64,000 nt of DNA. Origin: Bacteroides sp. AN502(2024) (GTDB lineage Bacteria > Bacteroidota > Bacteroidia > Bacteroidales > Bacteroidaceae). Position 1 is the first letter of the stretch, and the number at the start of each line of letters is the position of its first letter. The stretch covers positions 1,798,001 through 1,862,000 of the forward strand of contig NZ_JBGFSP010000003.1 of assembly GCF_041227145.1 (NCBI RefSeq). Direction: 5' to 3'. A program made the translations under genes and the position numbers. A model generated the notes under the pieces. It was not told the origin of the DNA. It worked only from the letters and a program-made list of their open reading frames with translations, and searched no databases. Positions 1 through 8,231 of this stretch are shown here, one piece after another.

Positions 1-2
1 TA

Positions 3-518
3 TTCTGTTCTGCCTCCGACAACATTGACAAAATGTATTTCGAAAGCGCCAGCCAGATAGGCAAATGGATGGGGCAGACAGGCAAAACCTTGATATATGG
101 AGGAGCCAGTCTCGGATTAATGGAATGCCTAGCCCATGCCGTGAAAGAAAATGGCGGTAAAGTCATTGGAGTAGTTCCTGCCAAACTGGAAGAGAATGGC
201 AAGGTAAGCACTCTGTTAGATGAAGAAATTCATACCCGTAACTTAAGTGACCGCAAGGATATTATAACGGAGAAATCGGAGGTATTGGTTGCACTTCCCG
301 GAGGCATCGGTACCCTTGATGAGATTTTCCACGTAATAGCCGCTGCCTCTATCGGATATCACCGGAAAAAGGTCATTTTCTACAATGAACATGGTTTTTA
401 CAACGAGCTATTAAAAGCACTCCACACTTTGGAAGACAAAGGTTTTGCACGACAGCCTTTCTCAACCTATTACGAAGTAGCAAACACATTGAATGAATTA
501 AAAGAAAAAATAAACTGA
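3..518 (+). CDS. LOG-family nucleotide phosphoribohydrolase, 5' end outside window
   Basis: The reading frame is open to the left edge (FCSASDNIDK precedes the first Met at nt 33), so the true start lies upstream. The protein is a Rossmann-like LOG (lysine decarboxylase-like, TIGR00730) enzyme. The family signature PGGIGTLDE is seen at about nt 297-323, after a glycine-rich YGGASLGLM segment. Family members cleave the N-glycosidic bond of nucleoside 5'-monophosphates, classically cytokinin ribotides, releasing the base and ribose 5-phosphate in the cytosol. The physiological substrate in Bacteroides is not established. The stop is 6 bp before the SIS-domain gene, so the two are probably co-transcribed. 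The family call is firm; the substrate is unknown. Confidence 0.9.
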   Translation, partial: FCSASDNIDKMYFESASQIGKWMGQTGKTLIYGGASLGLMECLAHAVKENGGKVIGVVPAKLEENGKVSTLLDEEIHTRNLSDRKDIITEKSEVLVALPGGIGTLDEIFHVIAAASIGYHRKKVIFYNEHGFYNELLKALHTLEDKGFARQPFSTYYEVANTLNELKEKIN

Positions 519-524
519 TCCTAT

Positions 525-1130
525 ATGATAGACTCCATTAAACAACTTTTGCAACAGGAAGCACAAGCTGTGCTCAACATCCCTGTAACAGATGCTTATG
601 AAAAAGCCGTACAACTGATTGTAGAACAAATACATCAGAAAAAGGGAAAACTGGTAACTTCCGGTATGGGAAAAGCCGGACAGATTGCAATGAACATTGC
701 TACGACTTTCTGTTCCACCGGTATTCCATCCGTCTTTCTGCACCCCAGTGAAGCGCAACACGGGGATTTGGGTATCCTACAAGAAAACGATCTACTTCTG
801 CTGATCTCTAACTCTGGCAAGACACGTGAAATTGTGGAATTAACCCGCCTGGCTCATAATCTGGACCCGGATTTGAAGTTTATCGTCATCACCGGAAATC
901 CGGACAGTCCGTTGGCAAAAGAAGCTGATGTCTGCCTAAGTACCGGCAAGCCTGCAGAAGTCTGTGCGTTAGGGATGACTCCCACTACATCTACCACCGC
1001 CATGACAGTGATCGGAGATATATTGGTAGTGCAGACCATGAAGAAAACCCAATTTACCATAGAAGAATACTCAAAACGCCACCACGGCGGTTATCTGGGA
1101 GAAAAATCAAGATCACTATGCGAAAAGTAA
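525..1130 (+). CDS. SIS-domain arabinose-5-phosphate isomerase (KdsD/KpsF type, no CBS domains)
   Basis: This 201-residue sugar-phosphate isomerase consists of one SIS domain. Visible motifs are SGMGKAGQIA, the phosphate-loop SNSG within ISNSGKTREI, and HPSEAQHGDLG, which matches the conserved active-site block of KdsD/KpsF enzymes. Classical enzymes such as E. coli KdsD are about 320 residues, with two CBS domains after the SIS domain; here the protein ends where they would begin. Single-domain forms are known in Bacteroides. The likely reaction is D-ribulose 5-phosphate to D-arabinose 5-phosphate, the first step to Kdo for lipopolysaccharide. Its 3' end overlaps the PfkB gene by 13 bp, which indicates translational coupling. 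Confidence 0.85.
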   Translation: MIDSIKQLLQQEAQAVLNIPVTDAYEKAVQLIVEQIHQKKGKLVTSGMGKAGQIAMNIATTFCSTGIPSVFLHPSEAQHGDLGILQENDLLLLISNSGKTREIVELTRLAHNLDPDLKFIVITGNPDSPLAKEADVCLSTGKPAEVCALGMTPTTSTTAMTVIGDILVVQTMKKTQFTIEEYSKRHHGGYLGEKSRSLCEK

Positions 1131-2038
1131 TCGGCATCGGAGAGACAATCCTTGATATCATCTTTCGAGGTGACCAGCCTTCCGTTGCCGTACCGGGAGG
1201 TTCTGTATTCAACGGCATTGTCTCATTGGGACGAATGGGGATAAACGTCGGTTTCATCAGTGAAACCGGAAATGACCGTGTAGGCAATATCATCCTGCAG
1301 TTTATGAATGAGAATCATATCCCGACTGATCATGTGAATGTATTTCCGGATGGGAAATCACCCGTGTCTTTAGCATTCCTGAACGAGCAGAGTGATGCTG
1401 AATACATCTTCTATAAAGACTATCCGAAGCAACGTCTGGATGTTCTGTTTCCAAAACTTGAGGAAGATGACATTGTTATGATAGGTTCTTATTACGCACT
1501 GAATCCGGTTCTACGGGAGAAGATTCTCGAATTACTCGACCTGGCACGTGAAAAGAAAGCCATTATCTACTATGACCCGAATTTCCGTTCTTCACACAAG
1601 GACGAAGCCATGAAGCTGGCCCCGACCATTATTGAGAATCTGGAATATGCGGATATCGTACGTGGTTCTTTAGAAGATTTCCTCTATATGTACAACATGC
1701 AGGATATAGATAAGATATACAAGGATAAAATCAAGTTCTATTGCCCCCGGTTCATCTGTACTGCAGGTGGAGAAAAGGTAGCATTGCGCACCAATATAGT
1801 CAACAAAGATTATCCGGTAGAACCGTTACAGGCGGTCAGCACCATTGGAGTCGGTGACAATTTTAATGCAGGACTGATCTATGGATTCATTAAATATGAT
1901 GTCCGATACCGCGATCTAAATAACTTGAATGAAGAAATCTGGGATAAAATAATCCAATGCGGAAAAGACTTTGCAGCGGAGGTTTGTGGAAGTTTCAGCA
2001 ATTCGGTATCCGTGGAGTTTGCACAGAAATACAAGTGA
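1118..2038 (+). CDS. PfkB-family carbohydrate kinase
   Basis: A 306-residue ribokinase/PfkB-fold kinase. The C-terminal signature is seen as TIGVGDNFNAG, with the GVGD anion hole and the catalytic Asp. The N-terminal GGSVFNGIVSLGRMG matches the sugar-binding glycine pair. Members transfer the ATP gamma-phosphate to a sugar hydroxyl (fructose, ribose, adenosine and others). The substrate cannot be told from sequence; fructokinase is the usual automatic name. The ATG at 1118 overlaps the end of the isomerase gene, suggesting a small operon of LOG enzyme, isomerase and kinase. Whether the kinase acts on the isomerase product is speculation. Confidence 0.88.
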   Translation: MRKVIGIGETILDIIFRGDQPSVAVPGGSVFNGIVSLGRMGINVGFISETGNDRVGNIILQFMNENHIPTDHVNVFPDGKSPVSLAFLNEQSDAEYIFYKDYPKQRLDVLFPKLEEDDIVMIGSYYALNPVLREKILELLDLAREKKAIIYYDPNFRSSHKDEAMKLAPTIIENLEYADIVRGSLEDFLYMYNMQDIDKIYKDKIKFYCPRFICTAGGEKVALRTNIVNKDYPVEPLQAVSTIGVGDNFNAGLIYGFIKYDVRYRDLNNLNEEIWDKIIQCGKDFAAEVCGSFSNSVSVEFAQKYK

Positions 2039-2078
2039 CATTACAAATAAGAATTTGAATACTTAAAGAAAAAAAATC

Positions 2079-3242
2079 ATGAATAGTCTATTGCTTAATA
2101 TTATTTGTGCTTTTGCCATTGCAAATGCAAATCCCAATACGGAAAAAGCACAGCAAACGCTGGATGCTCTGTACCAAAACTATGCGGCACCCAACACCTG
2201 TCTTTTACGTGAAAATTATCCTTTTGACCATCATAATGAAGTAACTTACCTGGCATCACAAGAGCAGGCAAAAAGACAAAATGAATACTCTTACCTCTGG
2301 CCATACTCAGGTACATTCTCTGCCGTGAACGCATTACTGGAAACAACAGGAAATAAGAAGTATAAAAAACTTCTGGAAAACAGAGTACTGCCCGGATTGG
2401 AAGAATACTTCGACAAAAAAAGAGAACCATTCGCCTACTCTTCTTATATAAGCAATCAACCGGCTTCCGACCGTTTCTATGATGACAACGTCTGGTTAGG
2501 AATCGATTTTACAGATTCATATCGCATAACAAAGAAACAGGCATATCTGGAAAAAGCCAAACTCATTTGGGAGTTCATCCTTAGTGGAAAAGACGATGTA
2601 CTTGGCGGAGGAATCTACTGGTGTGAACAAAAGAAAGAATCCAAAAATACTTGTTCCAATGCACCGGGAGCTGTATTTGCTCTCAAGCTATTTCAGGCAA
2701 CTCAAGACAAGACCTATTTAAAGCAAGGGAAAGAATTATATGAATGGACTAAAAAGAACTTGGAAGATCCGAAAGATCATCTATATTTCGACAACATCGC
2801 ACTCAATAAGAAAATCGGCCGTGCCAAATTTGCCTATAACAGTGGACAAATGATGCAAGCAGCCGCCCTGCTCTACCAAATTACCAAACAGAAAAATTAT
2901 CTGGAAGATGCTCAGAACATAGCAAAAGCGTGTCATAGATACTTTTTCACGCATTTTACCTCTCCGGATGGACAAACATTCCAATTACTGAAAAAGGGGA
3001 ATATCTGGTTCACGGCAGTTATGCTTAGAGGTTTCATTGAACTTTATCAGATAGACCATAACAAGACTTATCTAACCGATTTTCAAAAAAGCCTCGACTA
3101 TGCATGGGATCATGCCAGAGATGAACGGGGACTATTTCATACAGACTGGAGTGGAACAGATAAAAGCGAAAAGAAATGGCTTCTGACACAAGCTGCTTTC
3201 GTAGAAATGTATGGAAGATTAGGCAGAATCGATTTACAATAA
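2079..3242 (+). CDS. Secreted glycoside hydrolase family 76 (alpha-1,6-mannanase-like)
   Basis: A 387-residue protein with a short hydrophobic N-terminus (LLLNIICAFAIANA) that looks like a Sec signal. It is an (alpha/alpha)6-barrel GH76 enzyme: the paired catalytic aspartates of the family are seen in RFYDDNVWLGID, and aromatic repeats such as GGGIYWCEQ and AKFAYNSGQMMQAA follow. GH76 enzymes are retaining endo-alpha-1,6-mannanases acting on fungal mannan or similar glycans. It lies 40 bp after the kinase gene and may be read from the same transcript. No SusC/SusD pair is nearby, so it is not in a typical polysaccharide-utilisation locus here. Confidence 0.85.
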   Translation: MNSLLLNIICAFAIANANPNTEKAQQTLDALYQNYAAPNTCLLRENYPFDHHNEVTYLASQEQAKRQNEYSYLWPYSGTFSAVNALLETTGNKKYKKLLENRVLPGLEEYFDKKREPFAYSSYISNQPASDRFYDDNVWLGIDFTDSYRITKKQAYLEKAKLIWEFILSGKDDVLGGGIYWCEQKKESKNTCSNAPGAVFALKLFQATQDKTYLKQGKELYEWTKKNLEDPKDHLYFDNIALNKKIGRAKFAYNSGQMMQAAALLYQITKQKNYLEDAQNIAKACHRYFFTHFTSPDGQTFQLLKKGNIWFTAVMLRGFIELYQIDHNKTYLTDFQKSLDYAWDHARDERGLFHTDWSGTDKSEKKWLLTQAAFVEMYGRLGRIDLQ

Positions 3243-3291
3243 CCGCCTTTAATATTCCTCTTAGAGTGATCCTCTCCCTAGTAATTTCGTC

Positions 3292-3410
3292 AAATCCTCT
3301 TTCAACCTATCACCATTGTCTTGAAACGCTTTATTCATCGTGTTTGCAGAGCGGTGATAGGTTGTCACTAACCTATCACCTCATCTGTCACCTATCACCA
3401 CCTATTTTTT
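3292..3410 (+). repeat. Dispersed repeat, copy A (plus orientation)
   Basis: About 119 bp starting AAATCCTCTTTCAACCTATC. It contains a perfect 11-bp stem at 3353-3363 and 3370-3380 (GGTGATAGGTT / AACCTATCACC, 6-nt loop) and further CCTATCACC iterations. Nearly the same sequence occurs inverted at 3661-3770 and direct at 26867-26983. It is not coding; short ORFs through it are incidental. Function unknown. Confidence 0.85.
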
Positions 3411-3415
3411 GAAAG

Positions 3416-3578
3416 CCCGATTTGTTTCAAGATGTTTCAATTGCTTGAAACACTTTGTTCCAAGGCGCTGAACACTTTGTTCCAAGGCGCTGAACACTTT
3501 GTTTCAAAGCGCTGAACACTTTGTTTCAACACGCTGAACACTTTGTTTCAATAAGGTGGAACACTTTGTTTCAATCCT
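3416..3578. repeat. Tandem 22-bp repeat array, CACTTTGTTTCAA type
   Basis: Six units whose CACTTTGTT core starts at 3451, 3473, 3495, 3517, 3539 and 3562, so the period is 22 bp with one 23-bp step. The variable part is mostly the AAGGCGCTGAA type. There are no unique spacers, so it is not CRISPR. The array sits between inverted copies A and B. An inverted counterpart lies at 27021-27153. Confidence 0.88.
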
Positions 3579-3660
3579 TAGCCAAGTGTTACACTACGGG
3601 AAACAAAATGTTGTGGGCAACAAGTATTCGAAAAGAGTATAAATATACACTCTTCGCTCA

Positions 3661-3770
3661 GGTGATAGGTGACAGATACGGGTGATAGGTTAGTGACAAC
3701 CTATCACCGCTCTGTAAATACGATAAATAGGGAGTTTCAGGAAGTCGGTGATAGGTTGAAAGAGGATTTT
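3661..3770 (-). repeat. Dispersed repeat, copy B (inverted)
   Basis: Reverse complement of copies A and C with only scattered differences, including the GGTGATAGGTT / AACCTATCACC stem. With copy A it makes a roughly 480-bp inverted structure around the tandem array. It ends about 130 bp before the promoter of the helicase gene. Confidence 0.85.
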
Positions 3771-3900
3771 CATTTTTATCTATGAGAGAATTGTGATTCC
3801 ATCTCATAAATTGAGAGAACAAACACTCTTTAAATGAAGAAGCCGTGGTATCCTGCTGGAATAAATCGCAAATCGTAATTCGTAATTCGTAATTATTCGC

Positions 3901-3908
3901 TATCTTTG
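3901..3908 (+). promoter_or_regulatory. -7 promoter element of DEAD-box helicase gene
   Basis: TATCTTTG matches the Bacteroides -7 consensus TAnnTTTG and lies 30 bp before the ATG. A triplicated CGTAATT motif sits directly upstream (about 3873-3894). No clear -33 TTG is seen. Confidence 0.6.
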
Positions 3909-3938
3909 CGCTCGAAATAAAAGATATACAGAGATTTA

Positions 3939-5867
3939 ATGAAGACATTTGAAGAGCTTGGTGTTTCTCCGGAGATACGTAGAGCAATTGAAGAAATGGG
4001 ATACGAGAATCCCATGCCGGTACAAGAGGAAGTGATTCCGTACCTTTTAGGAGAAAATAATGATGTAGTAGCTCTTGCACAGACAGGAACAGGTAAAACA
4101 GCCGCATTCGGTCTGCCCCTGATCCAACAGATTGACGTAAAGAACCGAGTCCCCCAATCACTTATCCTCTGCCCCACCCGCGAGCTTTGCCTCCAGATCG
4201 CAGGAGATTTGAACGACTATTCCAAGTATGTTGACGGATTGAAAGTACTACCAGTTTACGGCGGCTCTTCCATTGACAGCCAGATACGCAGCCTGAAACG
4301 CGGTGTACATATCATTGTGGCTACTCCCGGACGTTTACTGGACTTGATGGAACGGAAAACCGTATCCCTGTCTACTATCCGCAACGTAGTGATGGACGAA
4401 GCGGACGAAATGCTGAACATGGGATTTACAGATAGTATCAATGCCATTTTAGCGGATGTTCCACAAGAACGCAACACTTTGCTGTTCTCGGCAACGATGA
4501 GTCCGGAAATTGCACGCATATCTAAAAAATACCTGCGTAATGCGAAGGAAATTACGATCGGTCGCAAGAACGAAAGCACCAGTAATGTGAAGCACGTCTC
4601 TTACACCGTACAAGCCAAAGATAAATTCGAAGCACTGAAACGCATCGTCGACTATTATCCGCAAATTTATGGTATCATCTTCTGCCGCACCCGGAAAGAG
4701 ACACAGGAAATTGCAGATAAGCTGATGCAGGAAGGCTACAATGCCGATTCCCTGCATGGAGAACTTTCACAAGCGCAGCGCGACGCAGTGATGCAAAAGT
4801 TCCGCATCCGCAACCTGCAACTTCTCGTTGCTACTGACGTGGCTGCCCGCGGACTGGACGTAGACGATCTTACCCACGTTATCAACTACGGACTGCCGGA
4901 CGATACGGAAAGTTACACGCACCGTAGCGGACGTACCGGACGTGCCGGAAAAACAGGAACCTCTATCGCCATCATCAATCTTCGTGAAAAAGGAAAGCTT
5001 CGCGAAATAGAGCGTGTCATCGGCAAGAAATTCACTCCCGGAGAGATGCCGACTGCGGCAGGCATTTGCCGGAAGCAGTTGATTAAGGTCATTGACGATC
5101 TCGAAAAAGTAAAAGTAAACGAAGAAGAAATCTCCGAGTTTATGCCGGAAATCTATCGCAAGCTGGAATGGTTGAGCAAGGAAGACCTGATAAAACGAAT
5201 GGTTTCGCACGAATTCAACCGTTTCTCAGAATATTACCGCAACCGCCCGGAAATAGAACAACCGACCATTGAAAGCCGTGGTGAACGTACCGGAAGAGGT
5301 GCCCGCAAAGAAGGAGGCTTCGAAAAGAGAAGTCGGAAAGCTGCTCCGGGCTTCAACCGCCTGTTTATCAATTTGGGTAAAACAGACAGCTTCTTTCCCA
5401 GCGACCTTATCGGCCTGCTGAACAACAACACGCGCGGACGCATCGAGCTTGGACGCATTGATATGATGCAGAACTTCTCTTTCTTCGAAGTGCCCGAGAA
5501 AGAGGCAACCAACGTCATAAAGGCTCTAAGTCGTACCAAATGGAATAACCGCAAAGTGGTAGTGGAAGTATCCAATGAGGAGGGCGGAAAAGGACGTGAG
5601 AACGGTTCGGGTGAACGCAAAGGCGGTAAACGCTCCGGCAAAGGAGAAGAGCATGCGCCACGCAATGAGCATAAGGACGGAAAATCTAAGGATGCGTCTG
5701 CGAAAGGTCCAAAATCCGGCAAGAAGGAAAAACCAAGCCGTGCAGAGCGGGGATATACCAATGCCCGCGGTCCGAAAAAAGAGACGACTGGCAGAAATTC
5801 TTCCAGCAGGAAGAGCCCGACTTCAGTGAAGAGGGATGGGCACGCAGAAAACCGAAGAAGTAAATAA
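3939..5867 (+). CDS. DEAD-box ATP-dependent RNA helicase with DbpA-like C-terminal domain
   Basis: A 642-residue helicase. The core shows motif I AQTGTGKT (47-54), Ia PTRELCLQ, Ib ATPGRLLDL, DEAD (153-156), SAT (184-186), and in the second RecA domain ARGLDVDDLTHVINYGLP and HRSGRTGRAG. An RNA-binding domain of the DbpA type follows (from about residue 450, FNRLFINLGKTDSFF). The tail of about 110 residues is very rich in Lys, Arg, Gly and Ser. Such helicases act in ribosome assembly, mRNA decay and cold adaptation. It is monocistronic: own promoter, and a hairpin terminator after the stop. The exact orthologue (DeaD versus DbpA) cannot be fixed by eye. Confidence 0.92.
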   Translation: MKTFEELGVSPEIRRAIEEMGYENPMPVQEEVIPYLLGENNDVVALAQTGTGKTAAFGLPLIQQIDVKNRVPQSLILCPTRELCLQIAGDLNDYSKYVDGLKVLPVYGGSSIDSQIRSLKRGVHIIVATPGRLLDLMERKTVSLSTIRNVVMDEADEMLNMGFTDSINAILADVPQERNTLLFSATMSPEIARISKKYLRNAKEITIGRKNESTSNVKHVSYTVQAKDKFEALKRIVDYYPQIYGIIFCRTRKETQEIADKLMQEGYNADSLHGELSQAQRDAVMQKFRIRNLQLLVATDVAARGLDVDDLTHVINYGLPDDTESYTHRSGRTGRAGKTGTSIAIINLREKGKLREIERVIGKKFTPGEMPTAAGICRKQLIKVIDDLEKVKVNEEEISEFMPEIYRKLEWLSKEDLIKRMVSHEFNRFSEYYRNRPEIEQPTIESRGERTGRGARKEGGFEKRSRKAAPGFNRLFINLGKTDSFFPSDLIGLLNNNTRGRIELGRIDMMQNFSFFEVPEKEATNVIKALSRTKWNNRKVVVEVSNEEGGKGRENGSGERKGGKRSGKGEEHAPRNEHKDGKSKDASAKGPKSGKKEKPSRAERGYTNARGPKKETTGRNSSSRKSPTSVKRDGHAENRRSK

Positions 5868-5883
5868 AAAGCAAGTAACCGAT

Positions 5884-5922
5884 AGGATGTGTCAAACGCA
5901 TTATGACACATCCTCATTTTTC
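5884..5922 (+). terminator. Rho-independent terminator after helicase gene
   Basis: Perfect 11-bp stem AGGATGTGTCA (5884-5894) / TGACACATCCT (5904-5914), 9-nt loop, then CATTTTTCT. It lies between two convergent genes. The GGATGTGTCA arm resembles the ends of the MITE-like element at 61789-61886. Confidence 0.75.
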
Positions 5923-6070
5923 TAATTACCGCTATTTTTCTAAGCTGTTCTCCTAAAAGTTTTACTTCCGGTCCTATCAGGGTGCATTGAATTTTTCCTT
6001 ATCAATACTCCATCCATCACCACGGTAGCATATCGTTTTAATTACTATTTTTCATTACCATCTCTTGGTT

Positions 6071-8212
6071 TTATCTGGCTATTTTCAGTTCTTGTACAAG
6101 GTTGCCTGCCTTACCGTATTTCTCCATAATAAAAAGCATATACCGCACATCCACTCCGATGCACCGCTGCAAGTCTGGTTCAAAAACAATGTCACTGCTC
6201 ATTGCTTCCCAGTTGCCATCGAAAGCCAGCCCAAGTAATTCTCCTTTGGCATTGAACATGGCACTGCCGGAATTGCCTCCTGTAATGTCGTTATTAGAAA
6301 TGAAGCATACATTCATGTCTCCCTGCGTATTGGCATACCTGCCGAAGTCACCGGAAGAGAGCAAGTCCAACAACTCCGGCTGGACGGCAAAGTCAATATC
6401 ACCCGCATGCTCCTTCACCTTCTCAAAGATGCCTTTCACAGTCGTGTAATAGCCATAAGTAGCTCCATCAAAAGGAGTATATCCCCCCACCGTTCCAAAA
6501 CTCAGACGCATGGTGGAATTAGCATCCGGATAGAAATTACGATCGGCATACATACGACGCATGGCAGCATTGAACAAGCGTTCTCCCTGCTCTATCTGCT
6601 CGGAAGCTTCGGAAATGCTCTGATTCATCTCATAATATTTCACGATCAGGTCCAGACTTAAGGATACGGCAGGGTCTTCGAACAAATTATACGTTGTATC
6701 CCGCTCCAGGAAACGTTTCAAACCTTTCGGAGAAGTAATTTGAGACGTTGCATACAAAGAGTCCACATAAGCCTGAATATTTCCGTTGTAGAGCGTATCT
6801 ATCTTTTCATACATAGCAGGCAGAAACTTTTTATCCACTTTCGTCTGATACTCTTTGAGCATGGCAGCAAAAACCTCCTTATCTATGGAAAGATCGAGAT
6901 TATCATATTTCTCCAATAACTTCTTCATGCGGGCAATCACCAACTTCTCTTCAGCCTCAAAGTCGAAATTGAGAATTTCAATGGCAAGTTGCACCAACTC
7001 GGGACCATTGATAAACGATTCACCGAAATACGCTAACGCACGATTGGTTTCCCGACGATTGCCATAGCCCAACTCCAGAGAAGAGAATAAATGGATCAAT
7101 TTTTCCCTCTCTTCCGGACGAGACAGAATCCAATCACGGAGCACAGTTTCCGCCGCCCTTTTCTTATCCAGCACTTTCAGGTGCCTGATGGCTTTATTTG
7201 TTCCGATGCTATTTTTCCAATAATTGGAGCTTTCGTCGTATTTGGAAGCATATTTGATACGAATATCCGGACGACGGTCCATCTCCCGCTTCCATATCGC
7301 TTGTTTCACTCCCCGTACATCAATCATCGCCTGATTGATTCCATTCATCATTTCTTCAATACCATACGAGGAAAGGGATCGTTCCGTACTTCCCGGATAG
7401 CCGAGTGTCATACAAAACGAACCTTCTTTGTATCCATCCAAAGAGATGGGAGCTACATATTCAGGGTGGTAAGGGACGTTTTCCGGAGAATAATCCGCCG
7501 GTTCGTTCTTGGTGTTGGCATAGATACGAAACACACAGAAATCGCCCGTATGACGCGGCCACATCCAATTATCCGTATCCCATCCGAATTTCCCGACAGA
7601 AGAAGGAGGGGCAAAAACCAGACGGACATCATTATAATCACGGTAAACGGAAAGCCAAAACTCATTACCTGCATAGTAAGCATCTACAATACCGGTCAGC
7701 GTAGAGTCTTTTTCGGAAACTTCCATGCCAATCACATTCATAATCGAATCGACAGCCACCCGACGCTCCGCTTCCGTTTTAGCATACTTGGCGGCAGACA
7801 ATACCCGTTTAGTAACATCTTCCGTACGAAGCAGGAAACGAACATACAACTCCGGATTGGGCAGTTCTTCGTCGAGGCTACGCGCAAAGAAACCATCTTT
7901 CAGATAATCATGTTCCACTGAAGAATGTTGTTGAATACTGCTGAAACCACAATGATGATTGGTAAACACCAAACCGTCTTCGGAAACAACCACTCCCGAG
8001 CAGAAACCTCCGAAGCTCACAACAGCATCTGCCAGACATGGTCTCTTCGGATTATATATTTTATTTACAGGCATCCGCAAACCAAGTTCCTTCATCACCC
8101 GGTCCGTCTGTTTATTCTTTCGAAGATTTCCCAACAGCCACATTCCCTCATCGGCAAACACATTCGACAGACAGAGGGAAAAGACTATCAAGGCAGTTAG
8201 TCTGAATTTCAT
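6071..8212 (-). CDS. S46-family dipeptidyl-peptidase, DPP7-like
   Basis: A 713-residue serine exopeptidase with signal peptide (MKFRLTALIVFSLCLSNVFA). The N-terminal catalytic His block TNHHCGF is at 84-90 and the nucleophile block GGNSGSAMF places the catalytic Ser at 648. The residue 18 positions after it is Gly (FDGNW). In Porphyromonas gingivalis this position is Gly in DPP7 and Arg in the acidic-specific DPP11, so hydrophobic-P1 (DPP7-like) specificity is inferred. It would release dipeptides from peptide N-termini in the periplasm. It lies 19 bp after the DUF389 gene and is likely the last gene of the ruvB operon. It is convergent with the helicase gene. Confidence 0.92.
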   Translation of the reverse strand: MKFRLTALIVFSLCLSNVFADEGMWLLGNLRKNKQTDRVMKELGLRMPVNKIYNPKRPCLADAVVSFGGFCSGVVVSEDGLVFTNHHCGFSSIQQHSSVEHDYLKDGFFARSLDEELPNPELYVRFLLRTEDVTKRVLSAAKYAKTEAERRVAVDSIMNVIGMEVSEKDSTLTGIVDAYYAGNEFWLSVYRDYNDVRLVFAPPSSVGKFGWDTDNWMWPRHTGDFCVFRIYANTKNEPADYSPENVPYHPEYVAPISLDGYKEGSFCMTLGYPGSTERSLSSYGIEEMMNGINQAMIDVRGVKQAIWKREMDRRPDIRIKYASKYDESSNYWKNSIGTNKAIRHLKVLDKKRAAETVLRDWILSRPEEREKLIHLFSSLELGYGNRRETNRALAYFGESFINGPELVQLAIEILNFDFEAEEKLVIARMKKLLEKYDNLDLSIDKEVFAAMLKEYQTKVDKKFLPAMYEKIDTLYNGNIQAYVDSLYATSQITSPKGLKRFLERDTTYNLFEDPAVSLSLDLIVKYYEMNQSISEASEQIEQGERLFNAAMRRMYADRNFYPDANSTMRLSFGTVGGYTPFDGATYGYYTTVKGIFEKVKEHAGDIDFAVQPELLDLLSSGDFGRYANTQGDMNVCFISNNDITGGNSGSAMFNAKGELLGLAFDGNWEAMSSDIVFEPDLQRCIGVDVRYMLFIMEKYGKAGNLVQELKIAR

Positions 8213-8231
8213 GCTATTATTTTTAGATTCA

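Noticed and set aside
3416..3578. CRISPR-like array
   Set aside because: Units of 22 bp are adjacent with no unique spacers, and no cas genes are present.
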